From Phycisphaerae bacterium (GTDB lineage: Bacteria; Planctomycetota; Phycisphaerae; Sedimentisphaerales; Anaerobacaceae), in contig DAOUVA010000357.1 of assembly GCA_030667885.1 (NCBI GenBank), forward strand, positions 1 to 5,165: a stretch of 5,165 nt of DNA, in the 5' to 3' direction. The notes under the pieces are model-generated. The model had not been told where the DNA came from, searched no databases, and worked only from the letters and a program-made list of their open reading frames with translations. Of the stretch, positions 1-5,114 are shown piece by piece (the stretch's first letter is position 1; each line of letters starts with the position of its first letter). A program made the position numbers and the translations under genes.

Positions 1-23
1 AATGGTATGCATGGCATACCATT
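1..23. repeat. Perfect 10-bp inverted repeat at left window edge
   Basis: The arms AATGGTATGC (1-10) and GCATACCATT (14-23) are exactly complementary around a 3-base spacer, ATG. The sequence after it is T-rich (GTATTTTGTG) but has no clean T-run, and the arms are only moderately GC-rich, so a classical terminator is not convincing. The core ATGGTATG recurs once more at 66-73. It could be the transcript end of a gene left of the window, a dimeric regulator site, or the end of a small mobile repeat. The sequence shows the symmetry; its role is unknown. Confidence 0.6.
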
Positions 24-154
24 GTATTTTGTGTTTCCAAGAACTTAAGACACACCCGCACGTCGATGGTATGTTACGGTGCGGGGAGGGGGCAAGGCAA
101 GGATAAAATTCGTATTGTGTATTGCGGAGGTGAGTAGGTGAGGATATATACGAA

Positions 155-179
155 AACGAAGTAATTCGAAAATTTCGTT
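155..179. promoter_or_regulatory. Nested palindromes overlapping the -35 box, candidate operator
   Basis: Arms AACGAA (155-160) and TTCGTT (174-179) form an inverted repeat that encloses a second palindrome, CGAAAATTTCG (167-177). CGAA-GTAA-TTCG (157-168) is also symmetric. The right arm overlaps the first two bases of the predicted -35 hexamer at 178-183, so a bound regulator would be well placed to block or assist RNA polymerase at the cytochrome gene. The symmetry is directly visible. The regulatory role is inferred from position only, and no known operator consensus was recognised. Confidence 0.4.
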
Positions 180-206
180 GTAAAGCAGTTAAAATTTTGG
201 TAAAAT
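178..206 (+). promoter_or_regulatory. Sigma-70-type promoter for the octahaem cytochrome gene
   Basis: TTGTAA (178-183) and TAAAAT (201-206) are separated by exactly 17 bases. Each differs from the TTGACA/TATAAT consensus at only one or two positions. Transcription would start near 213, giving a leader of roughly 88 bases before the ATG at 301. The surrounding sequence is strongly AT-rich. No better pair was seen between 1 and 300. It is a prediction from sequence match and location. Confidence 0.55.
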
Positions 207-287
207 ATGATCGATTCAACATGGAAGCAGCCGCGATGGATGTTCTATTTTGCCGGTTGCAGAGACTCGGAGAAGGGTAAAATATTT

Positions 288-292
288 GGAGA
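288..292 (+). promoter_or_regulatory. Ribosome binding site that decides the cytochrome start
   Basis: GGAGA lies 8 bases before the ATG at 301. This favours that start over the in-frame TTG at 250. The TTG would put 17 charged residues ahead of the hydrophobic signal peptide. Confidence 0.7.
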
Positions 293-300
293 AAACTACA

Positions 301-1695
301 ATGAAGAGGGTGTATTTCCTGTTAGTATTTTCGATGATGCTTGGTGTATTTCCCGGGATATCGGCCGTTAAGAATGCAAAGGCGGCTGTATGTCTCGGAT
401 GCCATGAATTCTCGTCGCCCGGCATAGTCAAACTGTGGGAGGACAGTAAACACAGCAGTGAAGGGGTAGAGTGTGAAACCTGCCATCTTGGCAAAGAAGG
501 TGATCCGTCCACTCACTTTCATTTCGGCTCTCAAATCACAGCGGTTCCAAGCCCTGAGTACTGTAAAGAGTGTCATGAGAAAGAAGTCGAGGAGTTCTCC
601 AGAAGCAAACATGCCTGGAGTGCTTTTATGGGCCCCCTGAAACCATATTATGTCAAGGCACGAGCAGATGGTCTTGATCCATTCAGCCAGGAGACGGCCA
701 GGCAGCTTGATCCTGAAGAAATGGCGAAAAGGGCGCTGACGCCGCTGTTTCCTGACAGCGGGATATTAGAGAAGATAGGTCTTCTTAATGACCCGAATTA
801 TCATCACAATAACGTGAATCTCGGATGTATTCAATGTCACGGCAGCTTCGTTATAGCGGATCCCGGCGGTGAACTACAGGGCTGGCCCAACACGGGTGTG
901 GGCAGAATCAATCCCGATGGAAGCCTCGGCTCATGCAGTGCCTGCCACACAAGACACGGCTATAGTGTTGTGGAGGCACGTAAGCCGGAGACTTGCGGCC
1001 AGTGCCATCTCGGGCCGGACCATCCGCAGCACGAAATCTATGAAGAATCGAAACATGGAAACATGTATGGAGCAAGCGGCCAATCATGGAACTGGGATGC
1101 GCCATCAGGACAGTGGGGTCCTATGGACATTGACGCGCCTACCTGCGCGGCCTGTCATATGAGCGGTTTCGGAGGCGCTGTTGAGACGACTCATGAGGTT
1201 GGGGAGAGACTGTATTGGGAACTGCAACCGAAGAAATCGGTTCCTCAGTGGAAAGGACCGGAAGAGGTCGATCTGGTTATTGAAAGAGTGCCTGACCCGG
1301 ACAAGGCAGAGAGCGGCCGGAATAAGATGAAAGCTGTGTGCTATAAGTGTCACTCAGGGCAATGGACCGACAAATACTTTATTGAATTTGATAAGGTTGT
1401 CGAAGACTATAACCAGCTCTGGGAGCGTGCTGATGCTTTGCTCGAACAGGCGTACACTGAGGAGCTTATCAGCAGAGACAATCCTCTGGATGAGACGCCA
1501 GAGATTATGCATTATCTTATCTGGCACCATGACGGCCGCAGGTGGCGGATGGGCGCCAGTATGATGGGGCCCGATTGGACGCACTGGAACGGTGCGGTCG
1601 ATGCCATAATGAACAAGCTTGGTACCATGATCAATGATATCGAGATGCGAAGGAAGCTGAAAGCGATTGATGACCGGCTCAATCAGCTGCCTTAA
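301..1695 (+). CDS. Periplasmic octahaem cytochrome c, hydroxylamine oxidoreductase (HAO) family
   Basis: This 464-residue protein starts with a Sec signal peptide (basic MKR, a hydrophobic stretch to about residue 22, likely cleavage near AKA-A at 26-29), so it is exported and matured in the periplasm. Eight CxxCH haem c motifs begin at residues 31, 58, 88, 176, 212, 232, 282 and 347. The block CSACHTRH...PETCGQCHLGPDHPQ (212-243), then IYEESKHG and APTCAACHMSGFGG, is characteristic of the HAO family (multihaem PF13447 type). Histidines at 51, 104, 219, 241, 252 and 297 are candidate distal ligands. After the last haem comes a helical C-terminal region with MGASMMGPDWTHW (417-429) and no membrane anchor. 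Family members oxidise hydroxylamine or hydrazine, or reduce nitrite or hydroxylamine. The protein is shorter than oxidative HAO, which in my recollection exceeds 500 residues, and a C-terminal Tyr may be Trp (W426), which leans toward a reductive role. No partner haoB or quinone oxidoreductase gene is adjacent. Family assignment is strong; the substrate is unresolved. Confidence 0.93.
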   Translation: MKRVYFLLVFSMMLGVFPGISAVKNAKAAVCLGCHEFSSPGIVKLWEDSKHSSEGVECETCHLGKEGDPSTHFHFGSQITAVPSPEYCKECHEKEVEEFSRSKHAWSAFMGPLKPYYVKARADGLDPFSQETARQLDPEEMAKRALTPLFPDSGILEKIGLLNDPNYHHNNVNLGCIQCHGSFVIADPGGELQGWPNTGVGRINPDGSLGSCSACHTRHGYSVVEARKPETCGQCHLGPDHPQHEIYEESKHGNMYGASGQSWNWDAPSGQWGPMDIDAPTCAACHMSGFGGAVETTHEVGERLYWELQPKKSVPQWKGPEEVDLVIERVPDPDKAESGRNKMKAVCYKCHSGQWTDKYFIEFDKVVEDYNQLWERADALLEQAYTEELISRDNPLDETPEIMHYLIWHHDGRRWRMGASMMGPDWTHWNGAVDAIMNKLGTMINDIEMRRKLKAIDDRLNQLP

Positions 1696-1733
1696 AGTAC
1701 AGACAGGCACGACTGCTGGCCAGTAGGCCGGAA

Positions 1734-1754
1734 AAGGGTTATGGGCAGACCCTT
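1734..1754 (-). terminator. Weak hairpin, possible terminator of the rplS-yraN-tatD transcript
   Basis: On the - strand AAGGGT (1754-1749) pairs with ACCCTT (1739-1734) around a 9-base loop, and two further T residues follow the stem. It lies just past the tatD stop, in the convergent gap with the cytochrome gene. A second hairpin, CTGCT-GGCC-AGTAG (1713-1726, one G-T pair), lies further on and lacks a T-run in either direction. Stem length and T-tract are both marginal, so termination here is only plausible. Confidence 0.3.
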
Positions 1755-1778
1755 CGGCAGGCTCAGGGCAGGTCGAAG
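1751..1778. repeat. Short dispersed-type repeat, copy 1, overlapping the tatD 3' end
   Basis: The + strand reads CCTTCGGCAGGCTCAGGGC followed by AGGTCGAAG. It shares CCTTCGGC and GCTCAGG-CAGG with copy 2 at 3002-3024, in the same orientation. From memory, sequences of this kind (CCTTCG.C.GGCTCAGGACAGGC) are scattered between genes in many environmental bacterial genomes; no search was possible here. The tatD stop codon (TCA on +, 1763-1765) and the codons of its last residues, Asp-Leu-Pro, fall inside it. Confidence 0.55.
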
Positions 1779-2536
1779 AAGTTTTTGCTGGTGGCTGTTA
1801 CGGCATTAGCGAAATCGGTAAAGTCTATCTGCTTTAGTTCGGCCAGATGCTTTGCGGTATGGATCATAAGGGCAGGCTCGTTTATCTTCTGCTTTCGCAT
1901 AGGCTCCGGTGACATATAGGGGCAATCGGTTTCGAGCATCAGTCTATCTACGGGAACAATTTTAGCGGCCTTGCGGATAAGGTCGGCATTCTTAAAAGTA
2001 ACTACGCCGGTAAATGAGATATAAAAGCCATAATCGAGAATAATCTTTGCCTGCTTGGCCGACCCGCTGAAACAATGAAAGACCACGCCCTTCAGGCCCC
2101 GGCCGTATTGGTCTAAAATTTCCATCGTTTCATCAAAGGCTTCTCTGCAATGGATTATTACGGGCAGGTTCAATTCTTTGGCGATTGTTAACTGGGCAAC
2201 GAAAGCCCGCTTCTGGTCGGATTGGCTTGAAAAATTATAATGGAAATCCAGACCTGTTTCCCCGAGGGCTACGACTTTTTCATCTTGGGCAAGCTCTTTC
2301 AATTCTATTAGGGTTTCTGCGGTTACATCGCGTGCATCGTGCGGATGGATTCCAATGGCGGCGTACATATTCTTAAATTTGTCTGCAAGCTCAATGGCTT
2401 TGCGGTTCTGCTGTGGGTCGGTGCCGACGGTAATCCAGCCGGTAACGTCTTCAACAACACTTCGAGCCAACACAGCCTCAATGTCATCGGCCAACTGTTC
2501 GAACGTTAAATGGCAATGTGTATCAATCAGTTCCAT
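1763..2536 (-). CDS. tatD: TatD family metal-dependent hydrolase / 3'-5' DNase
   Basis: This 257-residue TIM-barrel hydrolase of the TatD/YcfH/YjjV family is a cytosolic metal-dependent enzyme; members act as 3'-5' exonucleases on DNA or RNA and in quality-control roles. The expected signatures are present in order: DTHCHL with metal-binding H7 and H9, IGIHPHD (61-67), GETGLDFHY with E93 (92-100), VIIHCREAF with H129, VFHCFSG with H154, and the LETDCPY signature with D204 (201-207), then the usual NEPA (219-222). Length is normal for the family. The ATG at 2536 was chosen because METs the family's N terminus (MELIDTHCHL). The longer reading begins at a TTG and would overlap yraN by 56 bases. 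The gene starts 4 bases after the yraN stop, so the two are almost certainly cotranscribed and perhaps translationally coupled; no clear Shine-Dalgarno is visible. The last residues, DLP, come from an intergenic repeat. The subgroup (TatD, YcfH or YjjV) cannot be fixed by eye. Confidence 0.93.
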   Translation of the reverse strand: MELIDTHCHLTFEQLADDIEAVLARSVVEDVTGWITVGTDPQQNRKAIELADKFKNMYAAIGIHPHDARDVTAETLIELKELAQDEKVVALGETGLDFHYNFSSQSDQKRAFVAQLTIAKELNLPVIIHCREAFDETMEILDQYGRGLKGVVFHCFSGSAKQAKIILDYGFYISFTGVVTFKNADLIRKAAKIVPVDRLMLETDCPYMSPEPMRKQKINEPALMIHTAKHLAELKQIDFTDFANAVTATSKNFFDLP

Positions 2537-2540
2537 TGTT

Positions 2541-2939
2541 CTACGGTACGAAAGCGTTTTGGTAATGTCTAATCTGGGGCGAGCCTTTTGGGCCAAGGAC
2601 TATTGTAACAACGTCAAAACGAAGAGGCCTGTCGTCGATGTTGTGGGTTGTGAGAAAATACCTGGCGGTCCTGACTAATCTGGCTTTCTTGGGGGCAGTG
2701 ATAGAAGATTCGACCGAGTTGAAGATTTCGTTCGCCCTGGTTTTGACCTCGATGAAGACGATTGTCCTGTCGATATCGACCATAATAAGGTCGATTTCGC
2801 CGGCTTTGCAGGAGAAGTTGCGTGTGAGTGTTTTTAGGCCTTTTCTTTTAAGGAATCCGTGGCAGCGTTTTTCACCCCATCGGCCGAGTAAATCGCGGTC
2901 GGCCAGCAGCTTTCGCTTGTTTAATACCATACCCAACAT
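2541..2939 (-). CDS. yraN: UPF0102/YraN family nuclease-fold protein
   Basis: This 132-residue protein belongs to the UPF0102 (YraN) family, which has a restriction-endonuclease-like fold and no firmly established cellular role; a Holliday-junction-resolvase-like or DNA-processing function has been suggested from the fold. The signatures are LLGRWGEKRC (17-26, the family's GxxGE element), NFSCKAGEIDLI (41-52) with acidic E48 and D50, and VFIEVKTR (61-68) with E64 and K66, together resembling the D-E-x-K nuclease core. Length is slightly above the usual 115-125. The ATG at 2939 has GGGGA 11 bases upstream (2951-2955); the ATG at 2930 (residue 4) is an alternative. It lies downstream of rplS, as in many bacteria where yraN follows rplS-rnhB, but no rnhB is present between them here. 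tatD follows after 4 bases. Confidence 0.92.
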   Translation of the reverse strand: MLGMVLNKRKLLADRDLLGRWGEKRCHGFLKRKGLKTLTRNFSCKAGEIDLIMVDIDRTIVFIEVKTRANEIFNSVESSITAPKKARLVRTARYFLTTHNIDDRPLRFDVVTIVLGPKGSPQIRHYQNAFVP

Positions 2940-3001
2940 ATTAAATAGAATCCCCAGAAAAAATCCTCGACCGTGCAGCCATCGATAAAATCGGGACAGA
3001 T

Positions 3002-3024
3002 CCTTCGGCGGTGCTCAGGACAGG
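3002..3024. repeat. Short dispersed-type repeat, copy 2, in the rplS-yraN gap
   Basis: CCTTCGGCGGTGCTCAGGACAGG (split as CCTTCGGC, GGT, GCTCAGG, ACAGG) matches copy 1 at 1751-1772 in its two conserved blocks. The copies differ by a few bases and a short insertion between the blocks. The 113-base gap between rplS and yraN is unusually long for this gene group and is largely accounted for by this element and flanking sequence. No terminator with a good stem was seen in the gap, so read-through from rplS into yraN is likely. Confidence 0.55.
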
Positions 3025-3052
3025 CAGGGCAAGTATAAGGGCCACAGTATTA

Positions 3053-3421
3053 TTATTTTGAGACGGTGTGGGTGCTGTGCCGCTGAGGGAGCCTGACGGA
3101 TTTGCCGGTTCGCTTGCGGAGGTAATATAGTTTTGCCCGTCTTGTTTTGCCACTTCGGATGGCCCTGACGTTAAGAACGTTGGGCGAATGAAGCGGAAAG
3201 ATTCTTTCGACACCCTCGTTACCGACCATGCGCCTAACCATGAAGGTTTCGTTGACGCCGCGGCCCTTGCGGGCGATTACGGTCCCGGTAAATATCTGAG
3301 TGCGCTCTTTTTCGCCCTCTTTTATACGGCAGTGGACATCTACAATATCGCCTATTTCGAAGTGCGGTATTTCTTTCTTCAAGCTTTTGCTTTCAACCGC
3401 ATCCAATATTTCTGTTTTCAC
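3053..3421 (-). CDS. rplS: 50S ribosomal protein L19 (bL19)
   Basis: This 122-residue protein is L19 of the large ribosomal subunit, which sits at the 30S-50S interface and contributes to inter-subunit bridges. The family pattern is clear along its length: PHFEIGDIVDVHCRIKEGEKERTQ (19-42), FTGTVIARKGRGVNETFMVRR (44-64), GVERIFPLHSPNVLNV (69-84) and RRAKLYYLRKRTGKSVRL (93-110). Length is typical. The start codon is GTG, supported by AGGAGA seven bases upstream. In many bacteria rplS ends an rpsP-rimM-trmD-rplS operon. Here the gene just upstream is a sulfatase instead, and a separate promoter lies in the gap, so rplS leads its own transcript with yraN and tatD. Confidence 0.97.
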   Translation of the reverse strand: MKTEILDAVESKSLKKEIPHFEIGDIVDVHCRIKEGEKERTQIFTGTVIARKGRGVNETFMVRRMVGNEGVERIFPLHSPNVLNVRAIRSGKTRRAKLYYLRKRTGKSVRLPQRHSTHTVSK

Positions 3422-3428
3422 TGGTTTA

Positions 3429-3434
3429 TCTCCT
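3429..3434 (-). promoter_or_regulatory. Strong ribosome binding site for rplS (GTG start)
   Basis: AGGAGA on the - strand (TCTCCT on +) is 7 bases upstream of the GTG at 3421. It decides the start, since there is no ATG at the N terminus, and it fits the high translation expected of a ribosomal protein. Confidence 0.8.
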
Positions 3435-3438
3435 AATT

Positions 3439-3466
3439 AAAAAATGCACAAGAGCAAAATAGCGCA
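3439..3466 (-). promoter_or_regulatory. Small hairpin plus six T residues in the rplS leader, possible attenuator
   Basis: Reading the - strand, TGCGC (3466-3462) can pair with GTGCA (3449-3445, one G-T pair) around a 12-base loop, and six T residues follow directly (3444-3439). A second TGCGC at 3472-3468 offers an alternative 5' arm. The layout of weak stem, T-run, Shine-Dalgarno and start resembles transcription attenuation or autoregulation of ribosomal protein genes. The stem is only 5 bp, so this is tentative, and I did not recognise it as the published L19 leader. Confidence 0.25.
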
Positions 3467-3503
3467 AGCGCACATGAACACTCATAGTTAATACAATCGT
3501 GTT

Positions 3504-3531
3504 AGTATAGCCATCTTTGGCTTAAAGACAA
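3504..3531 (-). promoter_or_regulatory. Sigma-70-type promoter for rplS-yraN-tatD
   Basis: On the - strand TTGTCT (3531-3526) and TATACT (3509-3504) are 16 bases apart, close to consensus. Transcription would begin near 3497, leaving a leader of about 75 bases before the GTG. This is the best promoter-like pair in the gap between the sulfatase and rplS, and supports rplS as first gene of its own unit. Confidence 0.55.
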
Positions 3532-3555
3532 GCACTTTTTTGAAAAAATGTAGTT

Positions 3556-3576
3556 TTTGGGCATTCAGGTGCCAAA
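3556..3576 (-). terminator. Weak hairpin downstream of the sulfatase, possible terminator
   Basis: On the - strand TTTGGC (3576-3571) pairs with GCCCAAA (3562-3556), allowing one bulged base, around an 8-base loop. A run of six T residues begins 8 bases later (3548-3543). It lies about 57 bases beyond the sulfatase stop and before the rplS promoter, where a terminator is expected. The bulge and the gap before the T-run make it weak. Confidence 0.3.
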
Positions 3577-3593
3577 TTTGAACAGATTCGAGA

Positions 3594-3628
3594 CCGGCAG
3601 CTATTCGTCCGGCTTTTTTTCATCCGGC
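3594..3628. repeat. Three CCGGC motifs at an exact 15-base period
   Basis: CCGGC occurs at 3594-3598, 3609-3613 and 3624-3628, each start 15 bases after the last, immediately beyond the sulfatase stop codon. Seven T residues follow the second copy on the + strand. CCGG is self-complementary, so adjacent copies can form short hairpins, but no + strand gene is present for which a + strand terminator would serve. Function unknown. Confidence 0.4.
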
Positions 3629-3632
3629 CTGT

Positions 3633-5033
3633 TTAAATAGACCAGTTTGGCGAATAGGTGCGGGCGGTTTTCAGATAAGCCTCGAATTTGGCGATTACAT
3701 CGGGATTTTCGGCGGCGATGTTGTGCTCTTCGGCGATGTCTTTAGTCAAATCGTACAGTTCCAGCGGTTTGTCCGTGGCCTGGCGGAGGGCCTTGTAATT
3801 GCGCCAGCGAACCGCCTGCTGAAAATTGTTTGTAAGAAATTCCCAGTATAAAAAGCGGTCATCGGTTTTCTGCGGTTTGCCGAGCAGGGTTGGCAGAACA
3901 CTTATGCCGTCGATGCTCGAAGGCGGTCTGATGCCGGCCAGCTCGGCAAGTGTGGGCATAAGATCGGCAAAGTACCAGACGGCGCTGCTGGTTTGGCCGG
4001 CGGGGATTTTGCCGGGCCAGCGGGCAATCATAGGAATTCGGATGCCGCCCTCGAATAAATCAGTTTTGTTTCCTCGCAGCGGACCGGAGCTGTCGAAAAT
4101 CCCGTCCCAGCGTTTGGCTGCCCCGTTGTCCGAACAGAAGAACACGAGCGTATCGTTGTCAATTGTCAGGCTCTTCAGAAGTGCCATAATACGGCCTATA
4201 TCGGCGTCCATTCGTGTAATCATTGCTGCGTGTACTTTTGCGTCGAAAGGCCAGGATTTGTCTGTGTAGGGATCTGTGCTGGGGATTTCGTATTTTGCGT
4301 GCGGGATGGTATATGGCAGGTACAGGAAGAAGGGGCCGCTACTGTGGCGCTGAATAAAATCGAGGGCAAAATCCGTGAACATGTCGTGAGAATATTTTTC
4401 TCGCAGGCCTTCTGCGTTGCCTTCGAAGATTTGCTTTTGTTCGTTGTGCCACAGGTAGGGCGGATAGTAGGTGTGCGCACGCCTTTGGTTCAGATAGCCG
4501 AACCATTCATCGAAGCCCTGCTTGTTGGGAATGCCGTTGTTGTCCGGTTCGCCGAGACCCCATTTGCCTGTTATGCCGGTTGCATAGCCGGCCTGCTTTA
4601 GCAATTTGGCGATGGTGATGTCCTGCAGTTCGAGCGGGACGCGTCTTTGCGGTGAGCCGTTATCGAGAACGAGGGTGCCTCCTACTTTGCCCATGTTATT
4701 GCGGACGCGGGTATGGCCTGTGTGCTGGCCCGTCATCAGGACGCTGCGAGACGGCGCGCAGACAGTTGAGCCTGCATAGCAATCGGTAAATCGTGTGCCC
4801 TCGGCGGCAAGCCGGTCAATGTTAGGCGTTTTGATTTCCTTCTGGCTGTAACAGCCGAGATCGCCATAGCCTAAATCGTCGGCCATGATGAAGATGATGT
4901 TCGGCAGTTTTGTGATTTCTGAGGTCGGTGTTTTTTTGGCAGGCATAGTTTCACAACCGGCTAAAGACATCGCCGCTGCTGCGGTACATCCGGCTGTTCG
5001 ATATAGAAATTTGCGTCGGTTTAGTTGTTCCAT
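3633..5033 (-). CDS. Formylglycine-dependent sulfatase, Tat-type lipoprotein (arylsulfatase A-like)
   Basis: This 466-residue S1-family sulfatase hydrolyses sulfate esters, probably on sulfated polysaccharides or glycans; the exact substrate cannot be read from sequence. The N terminus has RRKFLYR (6-12), a hydrophobic stretch and a lipobox SLAGC with C27, which fits a twin-arginine-exported lipoprotein anchored at a membrane. The catalytic core is intact: NIIFIMADDLGYGDLG (45-60) with metal ligands D52 and D53, C-A-P-S-R (92-96) whose Cys is converted to formylglycine, GKWGLG (156-161) with K157, PHAKY with H245, FFCSDNGA (298-305) with D302 and N303, and K323 in RGNKTDLFEGG. In human arylsulfatase A the third GKWHLG position after Lys is His; here it is Gly159. 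Length is usual. The ATG at 5033 has AGGA 8 bases upstream. A formylglycine-generating or anaerobic maturase enzyme must be encoded elsewhere, as none is in the window. Confidence 0.95.
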   Translation of the reverse strand: MEQLNRRKFLYRTAGCTAAAAMSLAGCETMPAKKTPTSEITKLPNIIFIMADDLGYGDLGCYSQKEIKTPNIDRLAAEGTRFTDCYAGSTVCAPSRSVLMTGQHTGHTRVRNNMGKVGGTLVLDNGSPQRRVPLELQDITIAKLLKQAGYATGITGKWGLGEPDNNGIPNKQGFDEWFGYLNQRRAHTYYPPYLWHNEQKQIFEGNAEGLREKYSHDMFTDFALDFIQRHSSGPFFLYLPYTIPHAKYEIPSTDPYTDKSWPFDAKVHAAMITRMDADIGRIMALLKSLTIDNDTLVFFCSDNGAAKRWDGIFDSSGPLRGNKTDLFEGGIRIPMIARWPGKIPAGQTSSAVWYFADLMPTLAELAGIRPPSSIDGISVLPTLLGKPQKTDDRFLYWEFLTNNFQQAVRWRNYKALRQATDKPLELYDLTKDIAEEHNIAAENPDVIAKFEAYLKTARTYSPNWSI

Positions 5034-5094
5034 TTTTAAAATCCTTTTCTCTTTTAATAAAACTATCAGGGCAGATCGTTTACTAACATCGAAT

Positions 5095-5114
5095 CCAGCC
5101 TGTCCGATGGCTGG
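5095..5114. repeat. Perfect 6-bp-stem hairpin upstream of the sulfatase
   Basis: CCAGCC (5095-5100) and GGCTGG (5109-5114) enclose an 8-base loop. On the + strand it is followed by CTTTTAA, a poor T-tract; on the - strand no T-run follows. It lies about 60 bases before the sulfatase start, so it could be a leader structure, a regulator site or the tail of a gene beyond the window. No convincing sigma-70 promoter was found in 5034-5165. Confidence 0.4.

Noticed and set aside
221..280. A 19-codon reading frame (MEAAAMDV...) in the cytochrome leader
   Set aside because: There is no Shine-Dalgarno sequence upstream and no recognisable leader-peptide feature such as a run of one amino acid.
250..300. 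In-frame TTG start extending the cytochrome by 17 residues
   Set aside because: It would place a charged segment before the signal peptide and has no ribosome binding site, whereas the ATG at 301 has GGAGA 8 bases upstream.
2537..2596. Longer tatD beginning at the TTG at 2596
   Set aside because: It would overlap yraN by 56 bases and add residues ahead of the conserved MELIDTHCHL start.
2941..3213. A 90-codon - strand frame spanning the rplS end and the rplS-yraN gap
   Set aside because: It lies in another frame of rplS and then translates the intergenic repeat (LPVLSTAEG), the typical spurious product of such repeats.
3591..3620. A + strand intrinsic terminator (CCGG stem followed by seven T residues)
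   Set aside because: The stem is only about 4 bp and there is no + strand gene upstream for it to end; the regular CCGGC spacing is reported instead.
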